A DNA stretch of 64,000 bases from Paramicrobacterium sp051513965. Lineage in GTDB: Bacteria > Actinomycetota > Actinomycetes > Actinomycetales > Microbacteriaceae. Each line of letters begins with the position of its first letter. The stretch's first letter is position 1. This document shows, piece by piece, positions 51,537 through 60,898 of the stretch. The position numbers were made by a program, and so were the translations under genes. The notes beneath the pieces were generated by a model, which did not search any database, was not told where the DNA came from, and saw only the letters and a program-made list of their open reading frames with translations. Location of the stretch: contig NZ_CP195847.1 of NCBI RefSeq assembly GCF_051513965.1, positions 1,240,001 to 1,304,000 of the forward strand, given 5' to 3'.

Positions 51537-53933
51537 TCAGACGGAGGCGTAGCCCACGATGTCACGCCGGATCGCTTCAATCGCCTTTCTTGCGGTCTCT
51601 GCGACACGTGACTCGGCCACTCCGGAGACCTGATCCAGAAGATCGATGATCTGTCTGCACCACCGCACGTAATCACCCGCGGCGAGGTCCGCTTCGACCA
51701 GGACGCGATCGAGCTCCTCGCCGCGCGCCCACATGTAGATCGCGGGTGCAAGACCGGTTGACGGAGGCTCCGACTGCGAGAGTCGGTGGCGTTCCTCCGC
51801 GTCGTCGAGGACTTCCCAGACGCGCATCGTCTCAGTGAACGCTCGCCTGAACTCGCCTCGAGGCAGGTACTGCTGAGCGTACTCCTGAGTGTCGTTCCGC
51901 GGTTCGAATACGAGACAGCTGACGAGTGCGGCGAGCGAGGGGGCGTCGAGGTCACGCCACAGCCCGTGGCGAAGGCACTCGGCGACGAGAAGGTCACGTT
52001 CCCCGTAGACGCGAGAGAGCGTCTCCCCTGCCGGGGTCACATGAGGTTCGCCGTCTTCCGAGTACTCGACGTAATCGAGGGATGCGAGGACGTCCGTCAC
52101 CCGATCGAAGACTGCGGCGACCGCGCTCGTTCGCGAACGAATGCGGCGCTTCAACTGGTCAGTCTCACGTCGGAGTCGCCACCAGCGCTCTGCCCAGCGA
52201 GCGTGCTCCTCACGATCCGGGCATTGGTGACAGGGATGCTGCCGAAGGTGGCGCTGCAGCGCCGCGATGCGCGCCTGGCGCTTCTCACGAGCGCCCCGGG
52301 GCATCGAATGCGCCTTGCCGCTCTTCCGCTCGAGGTCAGTGAGTTCGCGTCGCAGCTTGGAGTACTCCATGAAGTCTCCGCGATTGCACTCGAGTGCCTC
52401 GGCATAGCCCTCGAGAGACTCCTCCTGTTTTCGCACCGTTCGAGCGAGCTCGAGCACCGCACGATCCGCCTGGAACTGCGCAAACGACGATTCGAGGATT
52501 TCGCGCGTTCGCTCGCGCCCGAACTGTGCAATGAGGTTGACCGCCATGTTGTACGTCGGTCGGAAGCTGGATGTGAGCGGGTAGCTCCGCTTCGACGCGA
52601 GAGAGCCGACCTCCGCGGGTTGCAGCCCTTCATGCCACAGGATGACAGCGTGTCCCTCAACATCGATGCCACGTCGACCCGCACGACCGGTCAGCTGGGT
52701 GTACTCCCCCGGTGTGATGCGGACGCGTGATTCACCGTTGAACTTCTCGAGCTTCTCGAGAACCACTGTGCGAGCGGGCATGTTGATGCCGAGCGCGAGC
52801 GTCTCCGTGGCGAACACGATCCGCAGCAGGCGCCTGCGGAAGAGCTCCTCGACCACCTCTTTGAAGACAGGAAGCATTCCCGCGTGGTGAGCGGCAACGC
52901 CTCTCTGCAAGCCGTCGAGCCACGAGAAATAACCGAGGACCGCGCGGTCCTTGTCCGGAATGCCGCGGCACTTTTCCTCCGCGAACTCCCGAATCTCTCG
53001 GCGCTCGGCTTTGTCCGTGAGGCGGAGTCCCGACCTCAGCACCTGTTCGACTGCGGCATCGCAGCCCGCTCGGCTGAAGATGAAGTAGATGGCGGGCAGC
53101 AGCTGATGGTCGTCAAGGAGCTTCGCAACCTGGTCGCGACGAGTGCGACGCATGCGAGGGGCTGTGCGTGCGCGGGACGCCCGCTCTCGTTTGCTCAGCG
53201 GCGCACGGCCACCGTGCTTGGCGAGACGAATGACTTCGGGATTGACGTCTCGTCTCGGTGCCCCACCCTTGCCGTGTGCGAAGAGCTCGACGAGTGACCC
53301 CTGGATGAGAACGTGCTGATCGAGCGGAATGGGGCGGGTCTCGGAGACGATCACCTCGGTGTCACCGCGTACCGACTGCAACCAGTCCCCGAACTCCTCC
53401 GCATTGGAGACTGTCGCGCTCAACGCCACCATGCGCACCTGCCGGGGAAGATGGATGATCACCTCTTCCCAGACGGCGCCACGGAAACGATCGGCGAGGT
53501 AGTGAACCTCATCCATGATCACGAACGCCAGATTGTGCAGGAGATCTGACTCGGCATACAGCATGTTGCGCAGCACTTCGGTCGTCATGACGACGATGCG
53601 TGCTCGCGGGTTGATGTTTGTGTCGCCGGTGAGCAGCCCGACGGCATCCGAGCCATATCGCTCTGTCAGCTCTGTGAACTTCTGATTGCTCAGCGCTTTC
53701 ATCGGCGCCGTATAGAACACCTTGGCGTTCGCCTCACGCATTGCGGCGAAGATGGCGTACTCTGCCACGATCGTCTTTCCGGCGCCGGTTGGCGCCGCTA
53801 CCAGAACACTGTGATCGTCGTCGATCGATGCGCAGGCGGCGCGCTGAAAGCTGTCTAGTGCGAAGTCCACGGTGCCCGCGAAATCGGCAAACGCAGCCGA
53901 GGTTGGTTCGCGGGGTGCGGAGGCGTCAATCAC
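51537..53933 (-). CDS. helY: Ski2-like DEAD/DEAH RNA helicase HelY
   Basis: 798-residue ATP-dependent helicase of the Ski2/Mtr4 group. Motifs: LVAAPTGAGKT (Walker A), VIMDEVHY (DEVH), ALSATVSN, ATETLALGINMP and QLTGRAGRRGID. The C-terminal half contains a helical region with CHQCPDREEH, a Cys/His cluster, and the DSHCT-like end. Its GTG overlaps the tatC stop by 4 nt, an order (tatA-tatC-helY) conserved in actinobacteria. The RNA substrate is not known. Confidence 0.95.
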   Translation of the reverse strand: MIDASAPREPTSAAFADFAGTVDFALDSFQRAACASIDDDHSVLVAAPTGAGKTIVAEYAIFAAMREANAKVFYTAPMKALSNQKFTELTERYGSDAVGLLTGDTNINPRARIVVMTTEVLRNMLYAESDLLHNLAFVIMDEVHYLADRFRGAVWEEVIIHLPRQVRMVALSATVSNAEEFGDWLQSVRGDTEVIVSETRPIPLDQHVLIQGSLVELFAHGKGGAPRRDVNPEVIRLAKHGGRAPLSKRERASRARTAPRMRRTRRDQVAKLLDDHQLLPAIYFIFSRAGCDAAVEQVLRSGLRLTDKAERREIREFAEEKCRGIPDKDRAVLGYFSWLDGLQRGVAAHHAGMLPVFKEVVEELFRRRLLRIVFATETLALGINMPARTVVLEKLEKFNGESRVRITPGEYTQLTGRAGRRGIDVEGHAVILWHEGLQPAEVGSLASKRSYPLTSSFRPTYNMAVNLIAQFGRERTREILESSFAQFQADRAVLELARTVRKQEESLEGYAEALECNRGDFMEYSKLRRELTDLERKSGKAHSMPRGAREKRQARIAALQRHLRQHPCHQCPDREEHARWAERWWRLRRETDQLKRRIRSRTSAVAAVFDRVTDVLASLDYVEYSEDGEPHVTPAGETLSRVYGERDLLVAECLRHGLWRDLDAPSLAALVSCLVFEPRNDTQEYAQQYLPRGEFRRAFTETMRVWEVLDDAEERHRLSQSEPPSTGLAPAIYMWARGEELDRVLVEADLAAGDYVRWCRQIIDLLDQVSGVAESRVAETARKAIEAIRRDIVGYASV

Positions 53934-54736
53934 GAACGGTATTCTTCCTCCAGTTTCGCCGCTCGCTTGGCGCGACGGCGGTCGTTGAAGTAGGCCACAA
54001 CATACGCGGCGAAGTAGAGGATGATCATCGGTACGGCCAGCAGGAACATCGAGATCACATCAGCAGCCGGTGTGGCGATGGCGCAGAAGAGCATGATCAC
54101 GAGAAGCGCCACTCGCCAGCCCTTGATGATTGCTTTCGCGGAGAGCACTCCGACGAAGTTCAACAGCACGAGGAAGACCGGCAGCACGAATGCGATTCCC
54201 ACTGCGAGGACCAGCTTCAGAATGAAGTCGTAGTAGTAGCCGGCTTGGTAGAGGTTGGAGGCATCCTGCGGCGTGAATCTGGCCATGAGCTCGACGATGT
54301 GCGGCATGACGATCCAGCCGGCGAAGCACCCCGCGAAGAACAGCGGAATCGCGGTGAGGATGAAGCCGAGGATGTATCTGACTTCGTTGCGCTTGAGTCC
54401 TGGGACCAGGAACGCCCAGATCTGATAGAGCCACACCGGTGCAGAGATGACGAAGCCAATCGTCAATGCGACCTTCATATGAAGATCGAAGCCGCTTGTC
54501 ACAGTGTCGAAGTTCAGGCTCGCGTTCTTCGTCTCCGCGATCTCCTCGATCGGAGCGGACATCAGCTCGATGACGATGTTTGAGAGGAGAAACCCGATGA
54601 CCATGCCGACAACGATGGCGATGGCCGCGATGAAGAGTCGCTTCCGCAGCTCAAGCAGGTGCTCGCCGAGAGTCATACGACCCTCTGCGTTCTTCGCCTG
54701 CTTCTTCTTAGGGAATCTGACTGAGCGTTCGGTCAC
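53930..54736 (-). CDS. tatC: Twin-arginine translocase TatC
   Basis: Core receptor of the Tat system for folded, RR-signal proteins. 268 residues with six membrane helices and the typical EHLLELRKRLFIA start of the TatC domain and FVxTPQDAS-like periplasmic loop (ARFTPQDASNLYQAG). The GTG start lies 8 nt after tatA. The C-terminal tail is charged. Confidence 0.97.
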   Translation of the reverse strand: MTERSVRFPKKKQAKNAEGRMTLGEHLLELRKRLFIAAIAIVVGMVIGFLLSNIVIELMSAPIEEIAETKNASLNFDTVTSGFDLHMKVALTIGFVISAPVWLYQIWAFLVPGLKRNEVRYILGFILTAIPLFFAGCFAGWIVMPHIVELMARFTPQDASNLYQAGYYYDFILKLVLAVGIAFVLPVFLVLLNFVGVLSAKAIIKGWRVALLVIMLFCAIATPAADVISMFLLAVPMIILYFAAYVVAYFNDRRRAKRAAKLEEEYRS

Positions 54737-54744
54737 AGCGGAAG

Positions 54745-55002
54745 TCAGGATTTGGGCGTCGAGCCGTCTGACGGCTTATCAGGGGTTGTGCTCTCCGACG
54801 TGGAGGACGACTCCGTCTTCGTAGCACCGGGCTTATCGGAGCCCTCTTCAGCGTCATCGCCCTCGTTCTTGATCTCGCTCTTGAAGATCTTCATCGACTG
54901 GCCGACGCTGCGTGCCAAGCCGGGAAGCTTAGGAGCGCCGAACAGCAGCAGGATGATGAACAGGATGATGACAAGGTGCCATCCGGTCAAGTTACCTAAC
55001 AT
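54745..55002 (-). CDS. tatA: Twin-arginine translocase TatA
   Basis: 85-residue pore-forming subunit: one membrane helix (HLVIILFIILLLFGAPKLP), an amphipathic helix (LARSVGQSMKIFKSEIK) and a Ser/Thr/Asp-rich tail. Phe-Gly at the hinge marks TatA. It lies 41 nt after pafC and directly before tatC. Confidence 0.96.
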   Translation of the reverse strand: MLGNLTGWHLVIILFIILLLFGAPKLPGLARSVGQSMKIFKSEIKNEGDDAEEGSDKPGATKTESSSTSESTTPDKPSDGSTPKS

Positions 55003-55043
55003 CTCACGCCAATCACATTGAGGGTCGGATTATTCTATCGCCT

Positions 55044-56033
55044 TCAGGCGCGAGGCCTCTGCGAATCGTTCTCGTACCGTGACAGGGCCTCGCCCGCCCA
55101 CTCCGCAACAGACGCTCGCGCCTCGGGAGGTTCGATCACTCGCGCGTTGCCGGGAAGCCCCGCGATGAGACGTCCGACCCCCGTCAGATGGGCAAGCCGA
55201 AGGGTCGCGATCACGCGGGCCGGGTCGGAACCGGCAGCGGTCGACGCCACGTACTCCTCGATCAGCGGGATTGCGTCGGCGGAGATGTCGACGACGACGT
55301 GTACGTCAGCGTCGGTCGACTGGAACAGTGAATCGGGCAGCGCGATCTCGCTCGCGTTGTGGGTGATCGGCTGATCAGTCACGGAGATCTCTGACATGCG
55401 GTCGAGCCGGAAGGTGCGCACGCCCTGGCGGAGATGGCACCACGCCCGTAGGTACCAGTTCTCGTCCAGGGAGTCGATGCGCAGCGGATCCACGGTTCGC
55501 CGCTCGCGGACGTCACGCGAGTTGAAGTAAGTGAACTCGATCTGGTGCCTGTCTGCGACGGCATCCCGAATCGAGGCCAAGGCTGCGTCGGCTTGAGGCT
55601 GTTCGATCGCCACTTCGAGCGGACTTCCGGTCGTACCGCGTGTGAGCTTGGCCATGAGCGAGCCGACGACGTCGCGATCGGCGTGCTCGGGAAGCGCGGA
55701 GAGGTACTGGAGTCCCGCGATGAGGGCCGCTGCCTCTCGCGAGGAGAATCGCGGCGAATCGTCGATCGCGACTCGGTGCGTGATGACGATCTCGTCGCGT
55801 TCGTCGAAGGCATCCCAGTCGATGTCGAAGAGGTCGTTGTGCTGATATTGGCTGCTCTCACCAGGGATGCCGGAGACGGCGATGAGCCGTACGGACTGGC
55901 GAACGTGCTCCTCGGGAACGTCGAAGTGCGCTGCCGTCTCGGCGACGGTCGTCTGATGCCGGTCAAGGACATACGGCACGAGTGAGAGAAGGAAAGCGAG
56001 TTTGTCGCGGGCTCCCGTCGCACGCCCCGTCAT
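55044..56033 (-). CDS. pafC: WYL-domain regulator PafC
   Basis: 329-residue partner of PafB; in mycobacteria PafBC activates the LexA-independent DNA-damage response. A winged-helix N-terminus (KLAFLLSLVPYVLD, TVAETAAHFDV) precedes the WYL domain with IEFTYFNSRDVRERRTVDPLRI and WYLRAWCHLRQGVRTFRLDRM. It overlaps the pafB stop by 4 nt (ATGA). Confidence 0.93.
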   Translation of the reverse strand: MTGRATGARDKLAFLLSLVPYVLDRHQTTVAETAAHFDVPEEHVRQSVRLIAVSGIPGESSQYQHNDLFDIDWDAFDERDEIVITHRVAIDDSPRFSSREAAALIAGLQYLSALPEHADRDVVGSLMAKLTRGTTGSPLEVAIEQPQADAALASIRDAVADRHQIEFTYFNSRDVRERRTVDPLRIDSLDENWYLRAWCHLRQGVRTFRLDRMSEISVTDQPITHNASEIALPDSLFQSTDADVHVVVDISADAIPLIEEYVASTAAGSDPARVIATLRLAHLTGVGRLIAGLPGNARVIEPPEARASVAEWAGEALSRYENDSQRPRA

Positions 56034-57043
56034 GACTCTCCCTCCGTGTGCGATGAGCGGATGCGGGTGAGCCGCTGGACGACGGCGGCTCGAAGCGTCG
56101 GCGGCGCCAGCACCTCTGCCTCGGGGCCGAACGAGGCGATCTCATCAGCGAGGATATTGACGTCTGTGAAATGCAGCCGGAGAAGGTCTTCGTCGATGAT
56201 CTCAGCATTGTGGAGCCGCACGAGCCGAGACCAGGAGTGCGTATTCGGAGTCACGCGCACGGTGGCGCTGTTTCGCTCCCACAGCCGGTCCAGATTGCTC
56301 AACGCGGTATCGGCGAAACTCTCGCCCTCCGGCTGCTCGAAGGGGCGACCGGTCGAACGAGGAGCCTGCAGCATGCGCGACAGCAGGAATGTGCGTCGCT
56401 GATCGGTCTCGGTATCGATGCCGTAGAGGTGCCAGCGGCCGCTGTGCTGCACAAGCGCAAGCGGGGCGATGCTGCGCGTTCGTGCCGCGGCATCCCCGGG
56501 TTTCATGTACGGGAAAGTGACGATGTGATGCCGCTCGAGCGCCGTGCGAAGTGGCTCGAAGGCGGCCTCTCGTGTGCGCAGCCGCGGGGCCACTCCGATG
56601 ACAGGGTCGATCTCGTCTACGCCGAGGGAGCGCAGCTTCATCAGCGCACGCTGAGACTCCCCTGAGAGCGTGCCTTCGCGCCAGACTGTCGCAGCGAGGC
56701 CGAGGAGTGTGATCTCTTCCGCTGTGAACGTGATGTCCTCGGGCAGGTCGTACTCACCCTTGGAGATGCGGTAGCGCGTGTTCTGGGAGTTTCCTTCCTC
56801 GTCAGGCGGCGTCAGGGTCTCCAGAGGGATGCCGAGGTCGCGGATATCGTCCTTGTCGCGTTCGAACTGCCGCTCGAGGCTCGCGTTGTCTCCCCCAGGC
56901 ATGTAGCGCTGTCGATACCCCTGGACCGTCGAGAGGATCGCATCTTTCGCGAGGCCGGACTCGGTCGCGACGAGGGCGAGCACAAGACTAAAGAGGCGTT
57001 CCTCAACGGGTACGCGTGCGGGCTTCGGCGTGGAGTCGGACAC
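56030..57043 (-). CDS. pafB: WYL-domain regulator PafB
   Basis: 337-residue WYL-domain transcription factor that acts with PafC. N-terminal helix-turn-helix (LVLALVATESGLAKDAILSTV), a helical middle and the WYL domain with IVTFPYMKPGDAAARTRSIAPLAL and GRWHLYGIDTETDQRRTFLLSRM. The GTG at 57043 lies 6 nt behind TAGGAT (leaderless). pafA and the other Pup genes that give this locus its name are not adjacent. Confidence 0.94.
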   Translation of the reverse strand: MSDSTPKPARVPVEERLFSLVLALVATESGLAKDAILSTVQGYRQRYMPGGDNASLERQFERDKDDIRDLGIPLETLTPPDEEGNSQNTRYRISKGEYDLPEDITFTAEEITLLGLAATVWREGTLSGESQRALMKLRSLGVDEIDPVIGVAPRLRTREAAFEPLRTALERHHIVTFPYMKPGDAAARTRSIAPLALVQHSGRWHLYGIDTETDQRRTFLLSRMLQAPRSTGRPFEQPEGESFADTALSNLDRLWERNSATVRVTPNTHSWSRLVRLHNAEIIDEDLLRLHFTDVNILADEIASFGPEAEVLAPPTLRAAVVQRLTRIRSSHTEGES

Positions 57044-57049
57044 GTGTTC

Positions 57050-57055
57050 ATCCTA
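57050..57055 (-). promoter_or_regulatory. -10 element of pafBC, leaderless start
   Basis: TAGGAT, 6 nt (GAACAC), then the pafB GTG. Confidence 0.6.
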
Positions 57056-57091
57056 GTGTCGGCGTGTGCTTACGGCATCCGACACGCGTCG

Positions 57092-58000
57092 TCAGAGAAT
57101 CCCGAGGACATCGATGACGTAGATCGTTGCGTCATCGTCGCCGTCTGGCTCGACGACGATCACCTGCGACCCGACAGTTGTGTCCGTGAGCGCCTTCTTC
57201 AGGGCTTCAGGTGCGTCACTGATCGTGATGGTCTTCGGTGTCTCATCCGACCAAGTCGACGAGGTCACACTCTGTGTGTCCCACGAGGCCTGGAGAATGT
57301 GCGCGACGATCGTGTCGTCCGTGGAGACGGTCGGGCCCTTTCCGAGCTTGAGCTGCGCCGCCTTCTCAGACGTCGGCGCAGGAGAGTTTGGGATGGTCAG
57401 GCCGGGTGTGCCGTCGGGTGCGCGCACGACAGAGGGAAGCCCCTGCTCGACGACGGGGAGGTTCGTGCCGTCCGCCTTGGCGCGGAAAGAATCAGCGATG
57501 TCGATCACAGCGATCAGAGTGTCTTTCGGCTCGACATCGAGCATCGCGTTGCCCTGCTCTCCGAACGCGTCTTCGGGGGCGATGGCCGCGACCACTCGTG
57601 AGCCGACGGTCTGGCACTCCAGCGCCTCGGCGATGCCCGGGATCAGACCGCTCTGAACCGCCGGCTTCGGATTCTCGTAGTCCGTCGAGAACAGCTTCTC
57701 CCCCGTTCGGCCGTTGAGGAGCGTCCACGAGATCGATACGACCTCATCACCGGTCAGCTCGGCACCGTCACCAGCGATGACTGTCTCCGCCTGCGTGTAC
57801 TGGGCATAGAGGGGCGTGGGAATCGAGACCTTCGGTGCGCTGTCGAGCTTGCCGCTCACGCTCACCTGATCGGTCGCCTTCCCCGGCTGCAGGCAGTCCT
57901 GAGACGCGGGGGCGCTGCTGCACCCGGTGAGTGTTGCGGCCACAACTGCGGCGGACAGGATCACAGCGGGTGCGTAGCGCACGGTACCTCGTTTCAACAT
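57092..58000 (-). CDS. FKBP-type peptidyl-prolyl isomerase lipoprotein
   Basis: 302-residue exported lipoprotein with a signal peptide ending in the lipobox LTGC and a C-terminal FKBP-like fold in two parts: one around VVSISWTLLNGRTG to RVVAAIAPEDAFG, another around DDTIVAHILQASWDTQ to VGSQVIVVEP. It would assist folding on the outer face. The ATG at 58000 is preferred because GAGG stands 6 nt upstream and the signal peptide then starts MLKRG. In relatives it sits beside pafA; here it lies directly after trmI. Confidence 0.88.
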   Translation of the reverse strand: MLKRGTVRYAPAVILSAAVVAATLTGCSSAPASQDCLQPGKATDQVSVSGKLDSAPKVSIPTPLYAQYTQAETVIAGDGAELTGDEVVSISWTLLNGRTGEKLFSTDYENPKPAVQSGLIPGIAEALECQTVGSRVVAAIAPEDAFGEQGNAMLDVEPKDTLIAVIDIADSFRAKADGTNLPVVEQGLPSVVRAPDGTPGLTIPNSPAPTSEKAAQLKLGKGPTVSTDDTIVAHILQASWDTQSVTSSTWSDETPKTITISDAPEALKKALTDTTVGSQVIVVEPDGDDDATIYVIDVLGIL

Positions 58001-58023
58001 CGTGGACCTCGGGCTCATCAAGT

Positions 58024-59055
58024 TTAGTGCTCGGAATCAGTCGCGTCGTGCGCAGGGTCTGGGAGATCGCGCGCCTTCGACGTCTCAGCGCCCGATTCAG
58101 CGGCACGAGCGCGCTTGCGCAGGATCTTGTCGCTGACAGCTCGTTCGCCGAGCGCGCCAGGGGTCCACGCTTCGACGTCTTCCGCGGTGTAGTCGCTCTT
58201 CGACGCGCGGCGCTTGAGCTCGGGAAGCACCGTGCCGGGCGCCAGACGGCGCGCAGAGATGAGGAAGCCGGTGTGCCCGATCATCCGGTGGTCCGGGCGA
58301 ACCGCCAGCCCCTCGACGTGCCAGCCGCGAACCATCGTCTCATTCGACTCCGGGTTCGTGTAGCAACCGCTGTCGCGGATCGCCTCAGCGACGCGAGACA
58401 GCTGCGTCACGGTGGCTACGTAGCAGAGCAGCACTCCCCCTGGCGTGAGAGCTGCCGAGACGGCATCCAGGCATTCCCACGGTGCAAGCATGTCGAGAAC
58501 GACTCGGTCGACGCTCCCATCCGGCATCGACGTCGGCAGCTCGTCGGACAGATCCCCGACCTGGACGGTCCAGTTCTCCGGGTCGCGTCCGAGGAAGGTC
58601 GCGACGTTGCCCCGAGCGATGTCAGCGAACTCGTCGCGTCGTTCGAACGATGCGAGCCTGCCAGCCGGACCGATGGCGCGAAGCAGCCAGAGTGACAGTG
58701 CTCCGGAACCCACACCGGCCTCGACGACGGTCGCTCCGGGGAAGATGTCTGCCTGCGCCAGAATCTGCGCGGCATCCTTCGGGTACACGATCGCGGCGCC
58801 TCGCGGCATGGACATTGCAAAGTCCACGAGGAGAGGACGCAGCGTCAGATACTCGATGCCCGCGCTGTTCTGCACGACCGAGCCGTCCGGCTTGCCGATG
58901 ATGTCGTCATGGCTGATGGCGCCCTTATGAGTGTGGAACTGCTTGCCCGGCTCCAGGGTGATTGTGTTGCGACGCCCTTTCGGGCCGGTCAGCTGCACGC
59001 GGTCGCCCACACGGAAGGGGCCGGTGTTCTGCGCGCGCTCGGACGGAAAGGTCAT
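58024..59055 (-). CDS. trmI: tRNA (adenine58-N1)-methyltransferase TrmI
   Basis: Methylates A58 in the tRNA T-loop. The 343-residue protein has an N-terminal beta domain (RVQLTGPKGRRNTITL, FHTHKGAISHDDIIG), the SAM loop VVEAGVGSGALSLWLLRAIGP and VDRVVLDMLAPWE. The C-terminal 60 residues are a charged extension. Its ATG overlaps the upstream HAD gene stop (ATGA). Confidence 0.95.
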   Translation of the reverse strand: MTFPSERAQNTGPFRVGDRVQLTGPKGRRNTITLEPGKQFHTHKGAISHDDIIGKPDGSVVQNSAGIEYLTLRPLLVDFAMSMPRGAAIVYPKDAAQILAQADIFPGATVVEAGVGSGALSLWLLRAIGPAGRLASFERRDEFADIARGNVATFLGRDPENWTVQVGDLSDELPTSMPDGSVDRVVLDMLAPWECLDAVSAALTPGGVLLCYVATVTQLSRVAEAIRDSGCYTNPESNETMVRGWHVEGLAVRPDHRMIGHTGFLISARRLAPGTVLPELKRRASKSDYTAEDVEAWTPGALGERAVSDKILRKRARAAESGAETSKARDLPDPAHDATDSEH

Positions 59056-59732
59056 TCAGGTGAATCCGTTTCAGATCGGAAAGGAAGAGAGAAGAGGTCG
59101 TCTGCCGTGCGCCCTTCGAGCGTCGACCAGATGGTGAAGTCAGGCCCGGGCGGAATGGAGACGGCGTGCGGGATGGCGAGCGACCGAGCGCCGGACGCGA
59201 CCGCGGATGCGAGACCGTTTCTGGAGTCCTCGATTGCGATGCAGTCCTCGATGGGGACGCCGAGACGGCGGGCGGCCTCGAGATAGGGCTCCGGGTGCGG
59301 TTTCGGCTGCGACACCTCATCGCCGGTGACGAGCAGCTCGAACGCGGGGAACGGCAGATGGCTCACCACGTGCTCGGCCATGCTGCGCACGGACATCGTC
59401 ACGAGTGCTGCTCGCATTCCGCGGCTGTGAAGCTCTCGCAGCATCCGCTCTGCCCCAGGTCGGAATGGCACTCCGTCTCGCGAGAGGCGCTCGACGACCT
59501 TCCCCGTCAAGTGCGAGACGATGGCGTCAGACTCCATCTCGACGCCGTGTGCTCGGAGGATGCCCGCGGACTCCCAGAGCCCGGCACCCACGAGTGTCAT
59601 GGAGTCTTCGTACGTCCAGGTCTGTCCGAACGACTCGACGAGGTCGGTCTCGGCCTGAATCCAGTAGGGTTCGGTATCGACGACGGTGCCGTCCATGTCC
59701 CATAGGACGGCCGCCGGGGCTATCGCAGTCAC
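59052..59732 (-). CDS. HAD-family phosphatase
   Basis: 226-residue beta-phosphoglucomutase-like HAD hydrolase: LWDMDGTVVDTEP (nucleophile and acid Asp), a helical cap, ALVTMSVRS, KPHPEPYLEAA (Lys) and CIAIEDSRNGL (Asp pair). The substrate is unknown. The GTG at 59732 is 8 nt behind TAGCAT. It is translationally coupled to trmI and diverges from the PAC2 gene. Confidence 0.92.
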   Translation of the reverse strand: MTAIAPAAVLWDMDGTVVDTEPYWIQAETDLVESFGQTWTYEDSMTLVGAGLWESAGILRAHGVEMESDAIVSHLTGKVVERLSRDGVPFRPGAERMLRELHSRGMRAALVTMSVRSMAEHVVSHLPFPAFELLVTGDEVSQPKPHPEPYLEAARRLGVPIEDCIAIEDSRNGLASAVASGARSLAIPHAVSIPPGPDFTIWSTLEGRTADDLFSLPFRSETDSPE

Positions 59733-59812
59733 GGGTCACCATGCTACCGGCTTCGGGTTCCGCCTATTCTGGGATGAGCCTCCGGAGTCGCGGAGGCGGA
59801 TCAAAGGACAGG

Positions 59813-60889
59813 ATGCGAGTGACAGACGGACAGGATCTACTGAGCGGACGGCTTCTCGTCGTCGCGTTCGAAGGCTGGAACGACGCGGGTGACGCCGCGA
59901 CGGGTGCGGTGCGTATGCTGAAGGACCAGCTTGAGCTGACCCAGCTGTTCGAGGTGGATCCGGAACTCTATTTCGACTTCCAGTTCAACCGACCGGTCAT
60001 CTCGACCGACGCCGAAGGCAAGCGCCGTCTGACCTGGCCGAGCGCCAAGCTTTACGGACCCGCGCACCCGGGCGAGCCGGTCGGGCAGCTCGCCGATGAT
60101 GCCGAGATGAGAATCAGCGCGGCCAACAACGACAACGTCTACCTGCTCGTCGGGACGGAACCGTCGAGAAGCTGGAAGGCATTTTGCGCTGAGCTTCTGG
60201 ATGCTGCGCTCACGCACGACGTCTCCGCGATTATCTTCCTCGGCGCGATGCTCGCCGACGTTCCGCACACTCGACCGATCAGTGTCTTCACCAGTAGTGA
60301 GAACCCTGAGGTGCGTCAGTCGCTTGACATCGAACGCAGCACCTACGAAGGACCGGTCGGAGTGCTGAGCGCGCTCGCTGACGCCGCTGACCTTCTCGAC
60401 ATTCCGACACTGTCGATCTGGGCGTCAGTCCCCCACTACGTGCAGCACTCTCCGTCTCCAAAGGCGATGCTCGCACTCATCGATAAGCTCGAAGAGCTGA
60501 TCGACGTTGTCATCCCGCGAGGCGAGCTCATGGAGCAGGCAGCCGAGTGGGAGCAGACGATCGACTCGCTCGCCGCTGAGGACGAGGAGATGGCGATGTA
60601 CATCCGCCAACTTGAGGCCGCGCGCGACACAGTCGAGGCTCCCGAGGCCAGCGGAGAGGCGATCGCTCGTGAATTCGAGCGATACCTGCGCACCTCCGAC
60701 GTGAAGAAAGGGCCGGGGGTCGCGAGCGAGGATCCCAAGCGCACCGCCGGAACTGACCAGCCGCGACGCGCGGCGGGTGAGGAGCGCGCTGACGACTCGT
60801 CGAAGGCCACGCGCGACGAGAAGCCGGGAGAGCACACGGGCGGAGACGACGAAGGCCGAGACGCCGAGGACGACTCAGAGAAGGACTGA
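59813..60889 (+). CDS. PAC2 family protein
   Basis: 358-residue protein with the PAC2 fold (LLVVAFEGWNDAGDAATGAV; LLVGTEPSRSWKAF; LGAMLADVPHTRP; ASVPHYVQHSPSP) named after a eukaryotic proteasome-assembly chaperone, followed by a helical segment and an acidic tail of about 60 residues. Its bacterial function is unknown. Start: ATG 59813 or GTG 59819 (VTDGQDLL), both just behind AAAGGA. Its 3' end faces mshC 9 nt away. Confidence 0.9.
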   Translation: MRVTDGQDLLSGRLLVVAFEGWNDAGDAATGAVRMLKDQLELTQLFEVDPELYFDFQFNRPVISTDAEGKRRLTWPSAKLYGPAHPGEPVGQLADDAEMRISAANNDNVYLLVGTEPSRSWKAFCAELLDAALTHDVSAIIFLGAMLADVPHTRPISVFTSSENPEVRQSLDIERSTYEGPVGVLSALADAADLLDIPTLSIWASVPHYVQHSPSPKAMLALIDKLEELIDVVIPRGELMEQAAEWEQTIDSLAAEDEEMAMYIRQLEAARDTVEAPEASGEAIAREFERYLRTSDVKKGPGVASEDPKRTAGTDQPRRAAGEERADDSSKATRDEKPGEHTGGDDEGRDAEDDSEKD

Positions 60890-60898
60890 TCTTCCCGG

